Source of the DNA: JAWVEV01 sp033856535
GTDB taxonomy: Bacteria; Actinomycetota; Thermoleophilia; Miltoncostaeales; Miltoncostaeaceae
Length of the DNA: 32,619 nt
Direction of reading: 5' to 3'
Assembly (NCBI GenBank): GCA_033856535.1
Contig: JAWVEV010000195.1
Location: forward strand, 1 to 32,619
Shown: one piece after another, positions 13,715-21,898 of the stretch
Position numbering within the stretch: the stretch's first letter is position 1
How the letters are laid out: each line of letters opens with the position of its first letter
Program-made: the position numbers and the translations under genes
Notes under the pieces: model-generated
Databases searched by the model: none
Seen by the model: the letters and a program-made list of their open reading frames with translations, nothing else
Told to the model about the DNA's origin: nothing

Positions 13715-14908
13715 TCAGGGCGCCCGGATCCGGAGCTGGGCGACGAGGAGGACCATGCCGGCCACCGCCGCGACCGTCGTCCAGCGCCGCCGGCGCGGGC
13801 TCGCCTCGAGCCAGTCGGCGACGGGCCAGGCCAGCGGGAAGGCCAGGGTCCCGAAGCGGGCGACCGAGTCCACCGACCCGCTCGACAGCGGCAGCGCGAG
13901 GCAGGCCGCGGAGTAGGCCACCCAGGGCGAGCGCAGGCCGCCCTCCGCGCGCCAGAGCTTTGCGAGCAGGGCGATGTAGAGGGCGCCGAACGCGACGTCG
14001 CGCGCGACCGCGGTCCAGGCGGCGCCCGCCTCCCCGCGGACGACATGGCCCCAGCCGGCGCGGAGCTCCTCCGGGGCCGCGGTGAACAGCCCGATCACCG
14101 GGCTGCCGCGGTCCCAGGCCCCCTGGGCGGCGAAGGGCAGCGTCGGCGACCCGCGCGCGGCCCACATCCAGACCAGGAACCCGGCGAGGGCGGCGACGCT
14201 CGGCAGGACGGCCAGCGCGGCGCGGCCGAGGCGGGCGCGGTCGATGAGCAGGCGGCGCGCGGCCGGGTCCCACAGGGCGAGCATCCCGACGAGCAGGGCG
14301 ACCAGGATCCCCGGCGGGCGGGCCAGCGCGGCGGCGGCGGCGGCCAGCCCCGCCACCGCGAAGCGCCCGCGGACCGCCGCGAGCGCGGCGGCGGCGGCGA
14401 GCGCCAGGGCGAGGCCCTCGGTGTAGGCGAGCGAGAAGGTGGTCGCCGGCGGCGCCAGCGCCACCGCCCAGGTCGCGAGCGCCGCGCGCCGCTCGCCGAA
14501 CCGAGACCGCGCCAGCGCATGGAGCGCGAGCAGGGCCCCGAGGAAGCCGAGATTCGCCGCGACGAGGCCGGCGCCGAAGGGGTTCAGCCCGAGCGCGACC
14601 CCCGCGGCCATGAGCCCCGGCAGCAGGGGGAAGAAGGCGAGGTTCGTATAGACCTCGGCCAGCTGGCCGAGGTCGTGGTCGTAGCCGCGCAGGGCGATGT
14701 CGAGGTACCAGGTGGTGTCCCAACCGCCGAGGAGCGCGAGCGCGTCCGGGACCTGGGGCTCGACCCCACGGGTCGGGATGCCGAGCGCGAGGCTGCCGAT
14801 CAGCCCGAGCGCGAGCACCAGCGCGCGCGAGGCGGCCCACGCCGCGACGGGGGTCCCCCACCCCGTCGCCGCCCGGCCGCGCAGGCGCGCGAGGGCGGCC
14901 CCGCTCAC
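13715..14908 (-). CDS. PIG-V-like (GT-C) mannosyltransferase family membrane protein
   Basis: A 397-residue multi-helix membrane protein resembling the PIG-V family of polyprenyl-phosphate-mannose-dependent glycosyltransferases. Key signs are GGWDTTWYLDIALRGYDHD at about 61-79, with the essential Asp after Trp (W63-D64), then NLAFFPLLPGLMA, then alternating hydrophobic helices to the end. Members transfer mannose from the outer face of the membrane to lipids or proteins. The GTG start overlaps the upstream gene's stop (GTGA). It is the last gene of a five-gene minus-strand operon and converges with the membrane protein gene at 13708. The sugar and acceptor are unknown. The GT2 gene at 20934 could make the matching polyprenyl-phosphate sugar donor. 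Confidence 0.82.
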   Translation of the reverse strand: MSGAALARLRGRAATGWGTPVAAWAASRALVLALGLIGSLALGIPTRGVEPQVPDALALLGGWDTTWYLDIALRGYDHDLGQLAEVYTNLAFFPLLPGLMAAGVALGLNPFGAGLVAANLGFLGALLALHALARSRFGERRAALATWAVALAPPATTFSLAYTEGLALALAAAAALAAVRGRFAVAGLAAAAAALARPPGILVALLVGMLALWDPAARRLLIDRARLGRAALAVLPSVAALAGFLVWMWAARGSPTLPFAAQGAWDRGSPVIGLFTAAPEELRAGWGHVVRGEAGAAWTAVARDVAFGALYIALLAKLWRAEGGLRSPWVAYSAACLALPLSSGSVDSVARFGTLAFPLAWPVADWLEASPRRRRWTTVAAVAGMVLLVAQLRIRAP

Positions 14909-15354
14909 CGCCGGCGCGCCCGGCCGGCGCGCTGCGGCCGCGCGAGCGCGAGCCCGGCGACGGCCAGGATCCCGATCGCCACCGGGGCCGCCAGCGCGGC
15001 CGGCTCGAGCGCGACGGGGGCGGGCACGGGCGCGGGGCCGTCCTCGACCAGCAGCAGGCGCGCCGGCGGGTCGACCAGGTTGCGGACGCACCAGAACGCG
15101 GCCAGGACCGCCAGCGCGACGAGCAGCACGCCGTGGCCCTGGATCACCTCGGGCTCGCGCGGGGCGCCGAAGGCCAGCAGCAGGCCGATCGCGACCGCGG
15201 TCAGGCCGAGCAGCGGAAGGATCCAGAGCTCGCCCGAGCCGGCCAGGCCCGAGGCGGTGCGGTCGACGCTCGGCGAGCGGACCGCGTACCAGGGCAGCGC
15301 CGGCAGGGCGGACAGCGCGACGCCGGCCGCGATGGCCAGGGCGGCCGGCGTCAT
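14905..15354 (-). CDS. Hypothetical small membrane protein of the glycan operon
   Basis: A 149-residue protein with about four hydrophobic helices: a first one at the N-terminus (TPAALAIAAGVALSALPAL), a pair in the middle (LWILPLLGLTAVAIGLLLAF and LLVALAVLAAFWCV), and a last one (APVAIGILAVAGLALA) before a basic tail. A Pro-rich external loop lies between helices 3 and 4. The ATG at 15354 is used here; a GTG at 15363 would give the 4-base GTGA overlap seen at every other junction of this operon and is an equally good choice. It is flanked by the DUF2079 and PIG-V-like genes with no gaps. I recognise no family. Confidence 0.7.
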   Translation of the reverse strand: MTPAALAIAAGVALSALPALPWYAVRSPSVDRTASGLAGSGELWILPLLGLTAVAIGLLLAFGAPREPEVIQGHGVLLVALAVLAAFWCVRNLVDPPARLLLVEDGPAPVPAPVALEPAALAAPVAIGILAVAGLALARPQRAGRARRR

Positions 15355-15359
15355 GGTCC

Positions 15360-16880
15360 TCACGGGGCGACCCGCCGGAACACCAGCACGCCGTCCCGGT
15401 CGAAGACGACTCGGAAGTCCCTCCGGGCCCGCAGGATCGCCAGCTCCAGCGCGTGATCGCGCGCGTTGAGGCGGTCGGCGACGTAGGGCCGGCGCTCGTC
15501 GACCAGGACCCACCGCGCCTCGTCGATCGTCGGGAAGGTCATGATCCGGCGCCGGTTCGACAGGTGCGCCGCGATCAGGTTCCCCGCCGAGACCGGCACG
15601 CCGTCGGGGACCATCGCGACGGCCTCGGCCAGGACCCGCGCGTGGGGGCCGCGCTCGTACTGGGAGAGCCGGGACTCCGAGGCGATCGAGACCGCCGGCG
15701 GCACGGGCAGCGGCCCCATCAGGACCAGCGAGACCAGCATGATCAGCACCGCCCCGACCGCCACCCGCACCGGGCTCGCGAGCGCCCGGGCCAGCGCCGC
15801 CGGCCGCGTCCGGGCGCGCATCCGCGCGAGCCCGAGGATCGCCGAGGCGACCAGGAAGGGCGCGATCACGGCGCCGTACTGGTACTCGATCGACTGCTGG
15901 GGCCACCAGTCGGCCAGCAGGTTCAGGGCCAGGTCCGGCAGCGCGCCGAGGGCGAGGAGCGGCGCGACCAGGGAGAGCAGGAGGAGCGGCACGAGCAGCG
16001 CCGCCAGGTACCCGATCCGGCCCGGGTCGCCGAGGGTCGTGAACACCTCCCACGGGTGCGTCAGGAACGCCCGGGCGACGTCGCCGGGTCCGTCGCCGGC
16101 CTCGCCGTAGCGCGAGAGGAAGGCGCTGCCGCGCCCCTCGTTGTAGTGCGGGATCACGACCAGCACGGCGAAGGCGACCCAGGCGGCCGAGACGCCGGCC
16201 AGGATCGCCCCGGCCCGCCGGCGGCCGCGGACCGCCATCCAGATCGCGAGCATCACCAGCGCCAGCCCCACCTGCTCCTTGGCCATCAGGGCGAGGCCGG
16301 CGAAGAGCGCCAGGTGCCACATCCGGCCGGTCTCGGCCGCCCAGATCGCGTACATCAGCAGCGGCGCGGCCAGCGTGACCGGGTGGAACTCGGTCACCGT
16401 CGCCCAGCCGATCGGCGGGTAGAGCAGGTAGACCGCCGCGGCGGCCATCGCCAGGCGGTCGTCGCCCAGCCAGCGCCGCCCGAGCCAGAAGGCGGGGAGC
16501 GCGCCCAGCGACACCGCGATCGCCTGGACCACGAGCAGCATCTCGGGCCGCGGCCAGATCGCCCAGAGCGGCGCGAGGGCGCCCAGGAGCGGGTCGACGT
16601 GCGCGCCGAGCCGGGAGAACTGGCGGCCGGCGGCGTCGGTGGTCTCGAGCGGGCGGCCGTGGGCCGTGCTCCAGACCGCCTGGGCCATGTTCCCGAGGTC
16701 GAAGCGGCCGGTCCAGAAGGCCCGGTGGCGGGCCACCGAGAGCCAGGAGAGCACGATCGCCGCGACGGCCGCCATCCCCACGACGGCCCAGTCCGCCCGG
16801 CGGCCGAGGTCGCCGGGGGCGGGCCGCGGCGCGCCGGCCGGGCCGGCCGGCGCCGCGCGGGACGGCGAGCCGACGCTCAC
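15360..16880 (-). CDS. DUF2079 family polytopic membrane protein
   Basis: A 506-residue membrane protein of the DUF2079 family, thought to be GT-C-like. The family signature FDLGNMAQAVWSTAHG follows the first helix, then HVDPLLGALAPLWAIWP, and later a conserved EFHPVTLAAPLL in the external loops. About eleven helices are present, followed by a soluble C-terminus of about 130 residues that includes IASESRLSQYERGPHARVLAEAV and ends in DRDGVLVFRRVAP. GTG at 16880 overlaps the stop of the preceding gene (GTGA). The open frame extends further back through that gene, but this is a shadow. Its role in the operon is presumably transfer or handling of lipid-linked sugars on the outer face. Confidence 0.85.
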   Translation of the reverse strand: MSVGSPSRAAPAGPAGAPRPAPGDLGRRADWAVVGMAAVAAIVLSWLSVARHRAFWTGRFDLGNMAQAVWSTAHGRPLETTDAAGRQFSRLGAHVDPLLGALAPLWAIWPRPEMLLVVQAIAVSLGALPAFWLGRRWLGDDRLAMAAAAVYLLYPPIGWATVTEFHPVTLAAPLLMYAIWAAETGRMWHLALFAGLALMAKEQVGLALVMLAIWMAVRGRRRAGAILAGVSAAWVAFAVLVVIPHYNEGRGSAFLSRYGEAGDGPGDVARAFLTHPWEVFTTLGDPGRIGYLAALLVPLLLLSLVAPLLALGALPDLALNLLADWWPQQSIEYQYGAVIAPFLVASAILGLARMRARTRPAALARALASPVRVAVGAVLIMLVSLVLMGPLPVPPAVSIASESRLSQYERGPHARVLAEAVAMVPDGVPVSAGNLIAAHLSNRRRIMTFPTIDEARWVLVDERRPYVADRLNARDHALELAILRARRDFRVVFDRDGVLVFRRVAP

Positions 16881-17824
16881 CCGTCGGGCTCCGGGCGGGG
16901 GACGCGGCGGCCGGCCACCACCACGGCGCCGACGAAGGCCAGCTCCACGACCATCAGCACCAGGCGCACGCCGACCGACAGCGTGACCGCGACCCCCCCG
17001 GACACCCCCTCGCTCTGCGCCAGCGCGAGCGCGAAGGCGCCGTCGCGCACGCCGAGGCCGGACGGGAAGATCACGAGCACGATCGCCACCGCGTAGGCCA
17101 GCAGGAAGCCGAGGCCGACGAGGCCGGGGCCGCCGATCTCCGGGCCGGCCGCGGCGCGCACGATGAGCCAGATCCCGATCACCAGCAGGCCGGCGATGAG
17201 CAGGTACCAGCCCACCAGCGCGGCCACCTCGCCGCCGCTGAGCAGCTTGGCGATCGGCTCGCGCTTGGCCTTGCGCAGCGCCCAGGACGACGCGGGGCCG
17301 AAGACCCGCGGGTGCAGCGCGAGCAGCACCAGCGGCACCAGCCCGAGCAGCCACAGCTCGCCGCCCTGGCCGAGGTCGCTGTAGAGCGCGACGAAGGCCA
17401 CCGCGCCGCTCGCCGCGACCCCCAGGCTCAGGGCCTGCTCGTAGGCGATGGCCGCCAGGCTGACCCGCTTGGGGACGCCCTGCTCGGCGCTGAGCACGAC
17501 CCGGCTCACCACCATCAGCACGCTGCCGGGGACGTAGCGCCCCAGCAGCGAGCGGGCCCAGATCGAGAGCGTGATCCGCCCCGGCGGCGCGGGCTGGTGC
17601 AGCCGCTCGATGATCGCGCCGTAGCCGATGCCGCTGGTCCAGTAGAAGGCGATCAGCACCGCGAGGCCCAGCGCGAAGAGCGGCGGGTCGAGCTGCCAGT
17701 CGTAGTCGGACACCTTCGACCAGCCGTCGACGAGCGCGTAGCCCAGGAACGCGAGCACGGCCAGTCCGGCGGCCAGGCCGCCCAGGCGCCGCCAGTCCGT
17801 GCGCGGTCCGGCGGCCCCGCTCAC
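16877..17824 (-). CDS. Lysylphosphatidylglycerol synthase TM-region / UPF0104-like membrane protein
   Basis: A 315-residue membrane protein of the family that includes the flippase half of MprF and AglD-type proteins. Typical features are the SLLGRYVPGSVLMVVSRVVL stretch (family consensus of the R-Y-x-PG-x type), AYEQALSLG, and FPSGLGVRDGAFALAL near the end (the PGGLGVREG-like motif). About eight helices are visible. In glycan operons such proteins often accompany glycosyltransferases and may move lipid-linked intermediates. The GTG start overlaps the methyltransferase stop (GTGA). The last residues PRPEPDG are immediately followed by the next gene's start. Confidence 0.82.
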   Translation of the reverse strand: MSGAAGPRTDWRRLGGLAAGLAVLAFLGYALVDGWSKVSDYDWQLDPPLFALGLAVLIAFYWTSGIGYGAIIERLHQPAPPGRITLSIWARSLLGRYVPGSVLMVVSRVVLSAEQGVPKRVSLAAIAYEQALSLGVAASGAVAFVALYSDLGQGGELWLLGLVPLVLLALHPRVFGPASSWALRKAKREPIAKLLSGGEVAALVGWYLLIAGLLVIGIWLIVRAAAGPEIGGPGLVGLGFLLAYAVAIVLVIFPSGLGVRDGAFALALAQSEGVSGGVAVTLSVGVRLVLMVVELAFVGAVVVAGRRVPRPEPDG

Positions 17825-18618
17825 GCGGAGGGGCGAGAACCGGCGCGCCGCGCCACCGCGATCAGGCCGAGGTAGCCGGGCCGGCGCCCGACGAAGGCCG
17901 TGTCGAGCTCGAAGGCCGCGCGCAGGACGGTCGCGGCCGCGCGGGCCGGCACGCCGCGCGGGCCGGCGCCTCCACCGGCCCGTCCGCCTCCCCGGGCGAG
18001 CCGCCGGCGCAGCAGGGGCCGGTAGACCAGGCGGTGGTAGAGGCCGGTGAGCGGGAAGCCCCAGCCCTGCACGTCGACGTCGACGAAGCCGGCGTCCTCG
18101 AGCAGCGCGCGAAAGCCCTCGGCCGTGTAGCGCCGCCGGTGGCCGGCCCAGTGGTCGACCCAGTCGTAGCGGTAGGGGTTCGCCGGGACGCTGGCCACGA
18201 GGAGGCCGCCCGGGCGCAGCACGCGCGCGAGCTCGCCGGCGCCGGCCCGGTCGTCGTCCAGGTGCTCGAGCACCTCGCCGCAGACCGCGGCGTCGAACGA
18301 CGCGTCGGGGAGGTCCAGCGCCTGCAGGTCGCCCACGGCCACCGGGTGGTCGTCGCCGTCGGGCCGCTCGGCCAGGCGCGCCCGGGTCCAGTCGCAGAGC
18401 TCCGGGCTGGCGTCGACCGAGGTCACGCGCAGGCCGGCCGCGACCATCTTCAGCGTGAGGGAGCCCGCCCCGGCGCCGGCGTTGAGCACCTCGGGGCCGG
18501 GCAGCCGCGGCAGCAGCCGGCGCAGCAGCAGCGCCTCGCGGTAGTCGTGCCGGGGGCCGTAGAGCTCCGGGGTCGCGCCCCAGTCGTGGGGCGCGAGCTG
18601 GTCGGGCGCGCCGCTCAT
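17821..18618 (-). CDS. Class I SAM-dependent methyltransferase
   Basis: A 265-residue Rossmann-fold methyltransferase. The SAM-binding motif I is VLNAGAGAGSLTLKM at about 44-58, with an acidic end of strand 2 in VTSVDASPE. VCGEVLEHLDDD is the usual motif after strand 4, and LARVLRPGGLLVASVP the motif before strand 5. The region after the core, including GWGFPLTGLYHRLVYRPLLRR, is basic and could touch the membrane. It is the first gene of a five-gene operon with glycan membrane proteins, so a lipid or sugar carrier is the probable substrate. ATG at 18618 has TACCCT 8 bases upstream. The family is certain, the target unknown. Confidence 0.88.
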   Translation of the reverse strand: MSGAPDQLAPHDWGATPELYGPRHDYREALLLRRLLPRLPGPEVLNAGAGAGSLTLKMVAAGLRVTSVDASPELCDWTRARLAERPDGDDHPVAVGDLQALDLPDASFDAAVCGEVLEHLDDDRAGAGELARVLRPGGLLVASVPANPYRYDWVDHWAGHRRRYTAEGFRALLEDAGFVDVDVQGWGFPLTGLYHRLVYRPLLRRRLARGGGRAGGGAGPRGVPARAAATVLRAAFELDTAFVGRRPGYLGLIAVARRAGSRPSA

Positions 18619-18626
18619 CGGCTCGG

Positions 18627-18632
18627 AGGGTA
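18627..18632 (-). promoter_or_regulatory. Putative -10 element (TACCCT) of the glycan operon
   Basis: On the minus strand TACCCT is followed by 8 bases and the ATG at 18618, with no ribosome binding site, again the leaderless arrangement. The divergent dehydrogenase gene starts 87 bases away. Confidence 0.5.
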
Positions 18633-18704
18633 GAGGCTCGGCGGGCCGGTCGCGGCGCCCGGGTGTCCTTGCGCGGCCCGCGGTCGACTGGAAAGGTGCG
18701 CCGG

Positions 18705-19799
18705 GTGCTGGCGACCCGCTATCACGGCGACCGCGACATCCGCGTCGACGAGGTCCCCGAGCCGGGGCTGCGCGAGCCGACCGACGCGCTCGTCCGGGTG
18801 CACCTGGCGGGGATCTGCGGCTCGGACCTCCACTTCTACCGCGCCGGCTCGAGCCTCGGCTTCGCGCCGCCCGAGCGGGTCGGCCACGAGTTCGTGGGCG
18901 AGGTGCTGGAGGTCGGCGCCGACGTGCGGAGCGTCCGCCCGGGGCAGGCCGTGGTCTCGTCCCCGAGCATCGCCGACGGCACCTGCGAGATGTGCCGGGA
19001 GCGCCTGTATTACGCCTGCGAGCGCGGGCTCGGGTTCTTCGGCTACTCGGGCGGGTTCTGGCACTACGGCGGCCCGGTCGAGGGCGGGCAATCCGAGCTG
19101 GTCCGCGTGCCGTTCGCGGACTACACGCTCGTGGCGGTGCCCGAGGAGCTGGCCGACCCCGAACGGCGCCCGGCCCTCGTCGGGATCATCGACGTCATGG
19201 GCACCGGCTGGCACGGCGCGGACGCCGCCGGCGTCGCCCCGGGAGACGACGTGCTGGTGATCGGCGACGGCGCCGTCGGCCTGTGCGCCGCGCACGCCGC
19301 GGTCGCCCGCGGCGCGGAGCGCGTGATCCTCGCCGGGCACCACGCGGACCGGCTGGCGATCGGCCGCCGCCTGGGCGCGACCGACGTCGTCGAGAGCCGC
19401 GACCCGGCCGAGGTCGGCGAGCTGGTGCGCGGCCTCACGGGCGGGCACGGGGCGCGCGTCGTGATCGCGAGCGTCTCCGGTGACGCGCCGCTCGCGACCG
19501 CCCACGCCGGCGTGCGCGCGGGCGGCGTCATCTCCTGCATCGGCCTGGACCAGGCGGTGGGCGCCCCGCCGGGGGTCGACTGGATGGACCAGTTCCTGCG
19601 CAACCTCACGATCACCGGGGGCCTGGTGCCCGGCCGGCGCAACGTGCCGCACCTCATGGAGCTGCTGGCGAAGGGCGCGATCGACCCCACGCCGGTGTTC
19701 ACCCACCGGCTCCCGCTCGCCCGCGCGGCGGACGGCTACCGGCTGATGGACGAGCGCGCCGAGGGCGTGGTCAAGGTCGTGCTCGACCCGAGCGCCTGA
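18705..19799 (+). CDS. Zinc-dependent medium-chain alcohol dehydrogenase
   Basis: A 364-residue NAD(P)-dependent MDR-family dehydrogenase. The catalytic zinc site is C38 (GICGSD), H61 and E62 (GHEFVGEV). The structural zinc loop is D91-GTC94-EMC97 ... C105, so the first of the four usual cysteines is an Asp. The Rossmann motif is VIGDGAVGL, with a threonine- or formaldehyde-dehydrogenase-like flow around it. The start GTG at 18705 has GGAAAGG with 8 bases spacing; GTG at 18696 would overlap that site. It is divergent from the glycan operon, and its 3' end overlaps the tail of the convergent GT4 gene by 29 bases. The substrate is unknown; an alcohol, polyol or glutathione-like adduct is possible. 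Confidence 0.9.
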   Translation: MLATRYHGDRDIRVDEVPEPGLREPTDALVRVHLAGICGSDLHFYRAGSSLGFAPPERVGHEFVGEVLEVGADVRSVRPGQAVVSSPSIADGTCEMCRERLYYACERGLGFFGYSGGFWHYGGPVEGGQSELVRVPFADYTLVAVPEELADPERRPALVGIIDVMGTGWHGADAAGVAPGDDVLVIGDGAVGLCAAHAAVARGAERVILAGHHADRLAIGRRLGATDVVESRDPAEVGELVRGLTGGHGARVVIASVSGDAPLATAHAGVRAGGVISCIGLDQAVGAPPGVDWMDQFLRNLTITGGLVPGRRNVPHLMELLAKGAIDPTPVFTHRLPLARAADGYRLMDERAEGVVKVVLDPSA

Positions 19800-20919
19800 G
19801 CCCCGCGCGGCGGGCGGCGAGCGCGGCCTCGATCGCCTCGCGAAAGCGCGCGGCCACCGCGGCCGGCGCGCCCAGCTCCAGGTAGCGCGCCCGGGCCGCC
19901 GCGCCCAGGCGGGCGCGCAGGTCCGGATCGCCGGCCAGCCGGCGCAGCGCCGCCGCCAGCGCGGGCGCGTCGCCCGCCGGCACCAGCAGCGCGTGCTCGC
20001 CGTCGCGCAGCACCTCGCGCGCGCCGGGGGTGTCGGCGGTGACCACCGCCCGGCCCGCCGCCATCGCCTGCCAGACCTTGTTCGGCACGACGCGCGCGGC
20101 CTTGTCGCTCTCGCCGAAGACCCCCAGGCAGATCGCGGCGCCGCGCACCGCGGCGCCGAGCTCCTCGTACGGTATCCAGGCCTCGTGGACGAGCCCGGGC
20201 GGCCGGTCGCGGGCGAGCTCGTCGCGCAGCCAGGGGCCGAGCTGGCCGTCGCCGACCACGCGCAGGGGCGGGACGCCCGGCTCGCGGGCCGCCGCCAGCA
20301 CGGTGCGGACCCCGTGCAGCGGCGCCAGCTTGCCGTAGAAGAGCGCCGTGGGCGGGCCCTCGGGCTCCGGGCCGGGCGCGAAGCGATCCGGCTCGGCGCC
20401 CACCGGCACTACGGCCAGCCGCGCCGCGGGCACGCCGAAGCGCTCGGCCATGAAGCGGGCGTTCGCGGCGGTGTCGGCGATGGCGAGGTCGGCCGCGCGC
20501 AGCGCCAGGCGGTCGGCCCCCGCCAGCGCGGCCCCGGCGGCGCGCCCGGCCCGGCCGCGGTCGCCGGCGAGCGTGTCGGCCAGGGAGATCATCATGTCGG
20601 CCACCAGCAGCGCGCCGCGGGCGCGGGCGGCGGCCCAGGCCAGCGGCGCGTCGGGCTGCGCCGGGTAGCCGGCGACCACGACGTCCGGCGCCGGCCCGCG
20701 GGCGGCCTCGGCCGCCAGCCCGGCCCAGGCGGCCGCGAAGGCCCCGGCCGTGCGGACCAGCCGGGTCGGGGCGAGGAAGGCCCCGGCCTTGTGGCGGCTG
20801 CGCTCCCAGAGCGGGCGGTGGCGCTCGTCGACCTCGATGCCGAGCTCCCGCAGCCCCGCCACCAGCACCCGGGTGCGCGGGTAGTCGCGCTCATAGGTGC
20901 CGAGCCAGCACACCCTCAA
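19771..20919 (-). CDS. Glycosyltransferase family 4 (GT-B)
   Basis: A 382-residue retaining glycosyltransferase. It opens with MRVCWLGTYERDYPRTR, typical of GT4 N-terminal domains. The C-terminal domain has ALFYGKLAPLHGVRTVLAA, the donor-binding VGDGQLGPWL, and NKVWQAMAAGRAVVTADTPGAREVL, corresponding to the EX7E region although the first acidic residue is not obvious. TTG at 20919 or GTG at 20913 can start it; neither has a good ribosome binding site, and both follow the GT2 stop by 14-20 bases, so translation is probably coupled. The 3' end overlaps the convergent dehydrogenase gene. It likely adds a sugar to the glycan that GT2 and the membrane enzymes process. Confidence 0.85.
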   Translation of the reverse strand: MRVCWLGTYERDYPRTRVLVAGLRELGIEVDERHRPLWERSRHKAGAFLAPTRLVRTAGAFAAAWAGLAAEAARGPAPDVVVAGYPAQPDAPLAWAAARARGALLVADMMISLADTLAGDRGRAGRAAGAALAGADRLALRAADLAIADTAANARFMAERFGVPAARLAVVPVGAEPDRFAPGPEPEGPPTALFYGKLAPLHGVRTVLAAAREPGVPPLRVVGDGQLGPWLRDELARDRPPGLVHEAWIPYEELGAAVRGAAICLGVFGESDKAARVVPNKVWQAMAAGRAVVTADTPGAREVLRDGEHALLVPAGDAPALAAALRRLAGDPDLRARLGAAARARYLELGAPAAVAARFREAIEAALAARRAGLRRSGRARP

Positions 20920-20933
20920 GGGTCGGTCGCCGG

Positions 20934-21884
20934 CTACCGCAGCGTCCGCTCGACGCGCCGCTCCTCCTCCTCCAGGCGGGGGCGCTGGTGGTTGCGCTGG
21001 ATCAGCTCGCTGAGCAACCCGATCGTGAAGAGCTGGATGCCGGCCACGATCAGGAGCACGCCGAGCAGCAGCAGCGGGCGCCCGCCGATCCCCTCCCCGA
21101 GCAGCTTGAGCACCGAGAGGTAGGCGCAGACCACCGTGCCGGCGAGCACCGACACCACGCCCAGGCCGCCGAACAGGTGCATCGGCCGGTGCCGGAAGCG
21201 CCCGATGAAGAGGATCGTCAGCAGGTCGAGGAAGCCGCGCAGGTAGCGCTCGAAGCCGTACTTGCTGCGCCCGTGGGCGCGCGGGCGGTGGTTGACCGCG
21301 ATCTCGGCCACCCGGAAGCCCTCGTTGGCGGCGATCACCGGGATGTAGCGGTAGTGGTCGCCGGTCAGGGCGAGCGAGTGGACCACCTCGGCCCGGTAGG
21401 CCTTGAAGCCGCAGTTCAGGTCGTGCAGCGACACCCCGCTCATCCGCGCGGTGACCGCGTTGAAGAGCTTCGAGGGGGCGCGCTTGGACCAGGGGTCGCG
21501 GCGCTCGCGCTTCCAGCCGCTCACGAGGTCGGCGCCCTTCTCGAGCTCGGCGAGCAGCCGCGGGATCTCGGCCGGGTCGTCCTGCAGGTCGCCGTCCATC
21601 GTGACCACCGCGTCGCCCGAGGCCTCGCGGAAGCCGGCCATCAGCGCGGTGGCCTTGCCGAAGTTGCGCCGCAGCCGCACCACGACGACCTCGGGGATCG
21701 CGGCGGCGAGGTCGGCGAGCACCTCGGAGCTGCCGTCGGTCGAGCCGTCGTCGACGAAGACGACCTCGTAGCGGCGGCCGAGCGACGTCAGCACGGCGAG
21801 CAGCTCGTCGCACAGCGGCCGCAGCGACTCGCGCTCGTCGAACACCGGCACGACGACCGACACGAAGGAGAGGCGGGCGGCCAC
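20934..21884 (-). CDS. Glycosyltransferase family 2, DPM1/ArnC-like polyprenyl-phosphate glycosyltransferase
   Basis: A 316-residue membrane-associated inverting glycosyltransferase that would charge polyprenyl phosphate with a sugar at the cytoplasmic face. The GT-A core has VVPVFDERESL, FVDDGSTDGS and the metal-binding DGDLQDDP, followed by DLNCGFKAYR and HGRSKYGFERYLRGF, all standard for the GtrB/ArnC/DPM1 group. Two C-terminal transmembrane helices lie at about 228-253 and 266-288, then a basic tail. The GTG at 21884 has TAGAGT 8 bases upstream on the minus strand. The sugar product would feed the PIG-V-like and DUF2079 enzymes encoded nearby; that link is inference. Confidence 0.92.
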   Translation of the reverse strand: MAARLSFVSVVVPVFDERESLRPLCDELLAVLTSLGRRYEVVFVDDGSTDGSSEVLADLAAAIPEVVVVRLRRNFGKATALMAGFREASGDAVVTMDGDLQDDPAEIPRLLAELEKGADLVSGWKRERRDPWSKRAPSKLFNAVTARMSGVSLHDLNCGFKAYRAEVVHSLALTGDHYRYIPVIAANEGFRVAEIAVNHRPRAHGRSKYGFERYLRGFLDLLTILFIGRFRHRPMHLFGGLGVVSVLAGTVVCAYLSVLKLLGEGIGGRPLLLLGVLLIVAGIQLFTIGLLSELIQRNHQRPRLEEEERRVERTLR

Positions 21885-21892
21885 TCCCGCCG

Positions 21893-21898
21893 ACTCTA
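21893..21898 (-). promoter_or_regulatory. Putative -10 element (TAGAGT) of the GT2-GT4 unit
   Basis: On the minus strand TAGAGT lies 8 bases before the GTG at 21884 and overlaps the stop codon of the upstream M28-like gene. It is the fifth instance of the TANNNT-N8-start layout in the window. Confidence 0.5.

Noticed and set aside
14697..17096. A 799-codon open frame on the plus strand across the glycan operon
   Set aside because: Arg/Pro/Gly/Ala-rich shadow without motifs; the minus-strand genes show clear family signatures and GTGA coupling.
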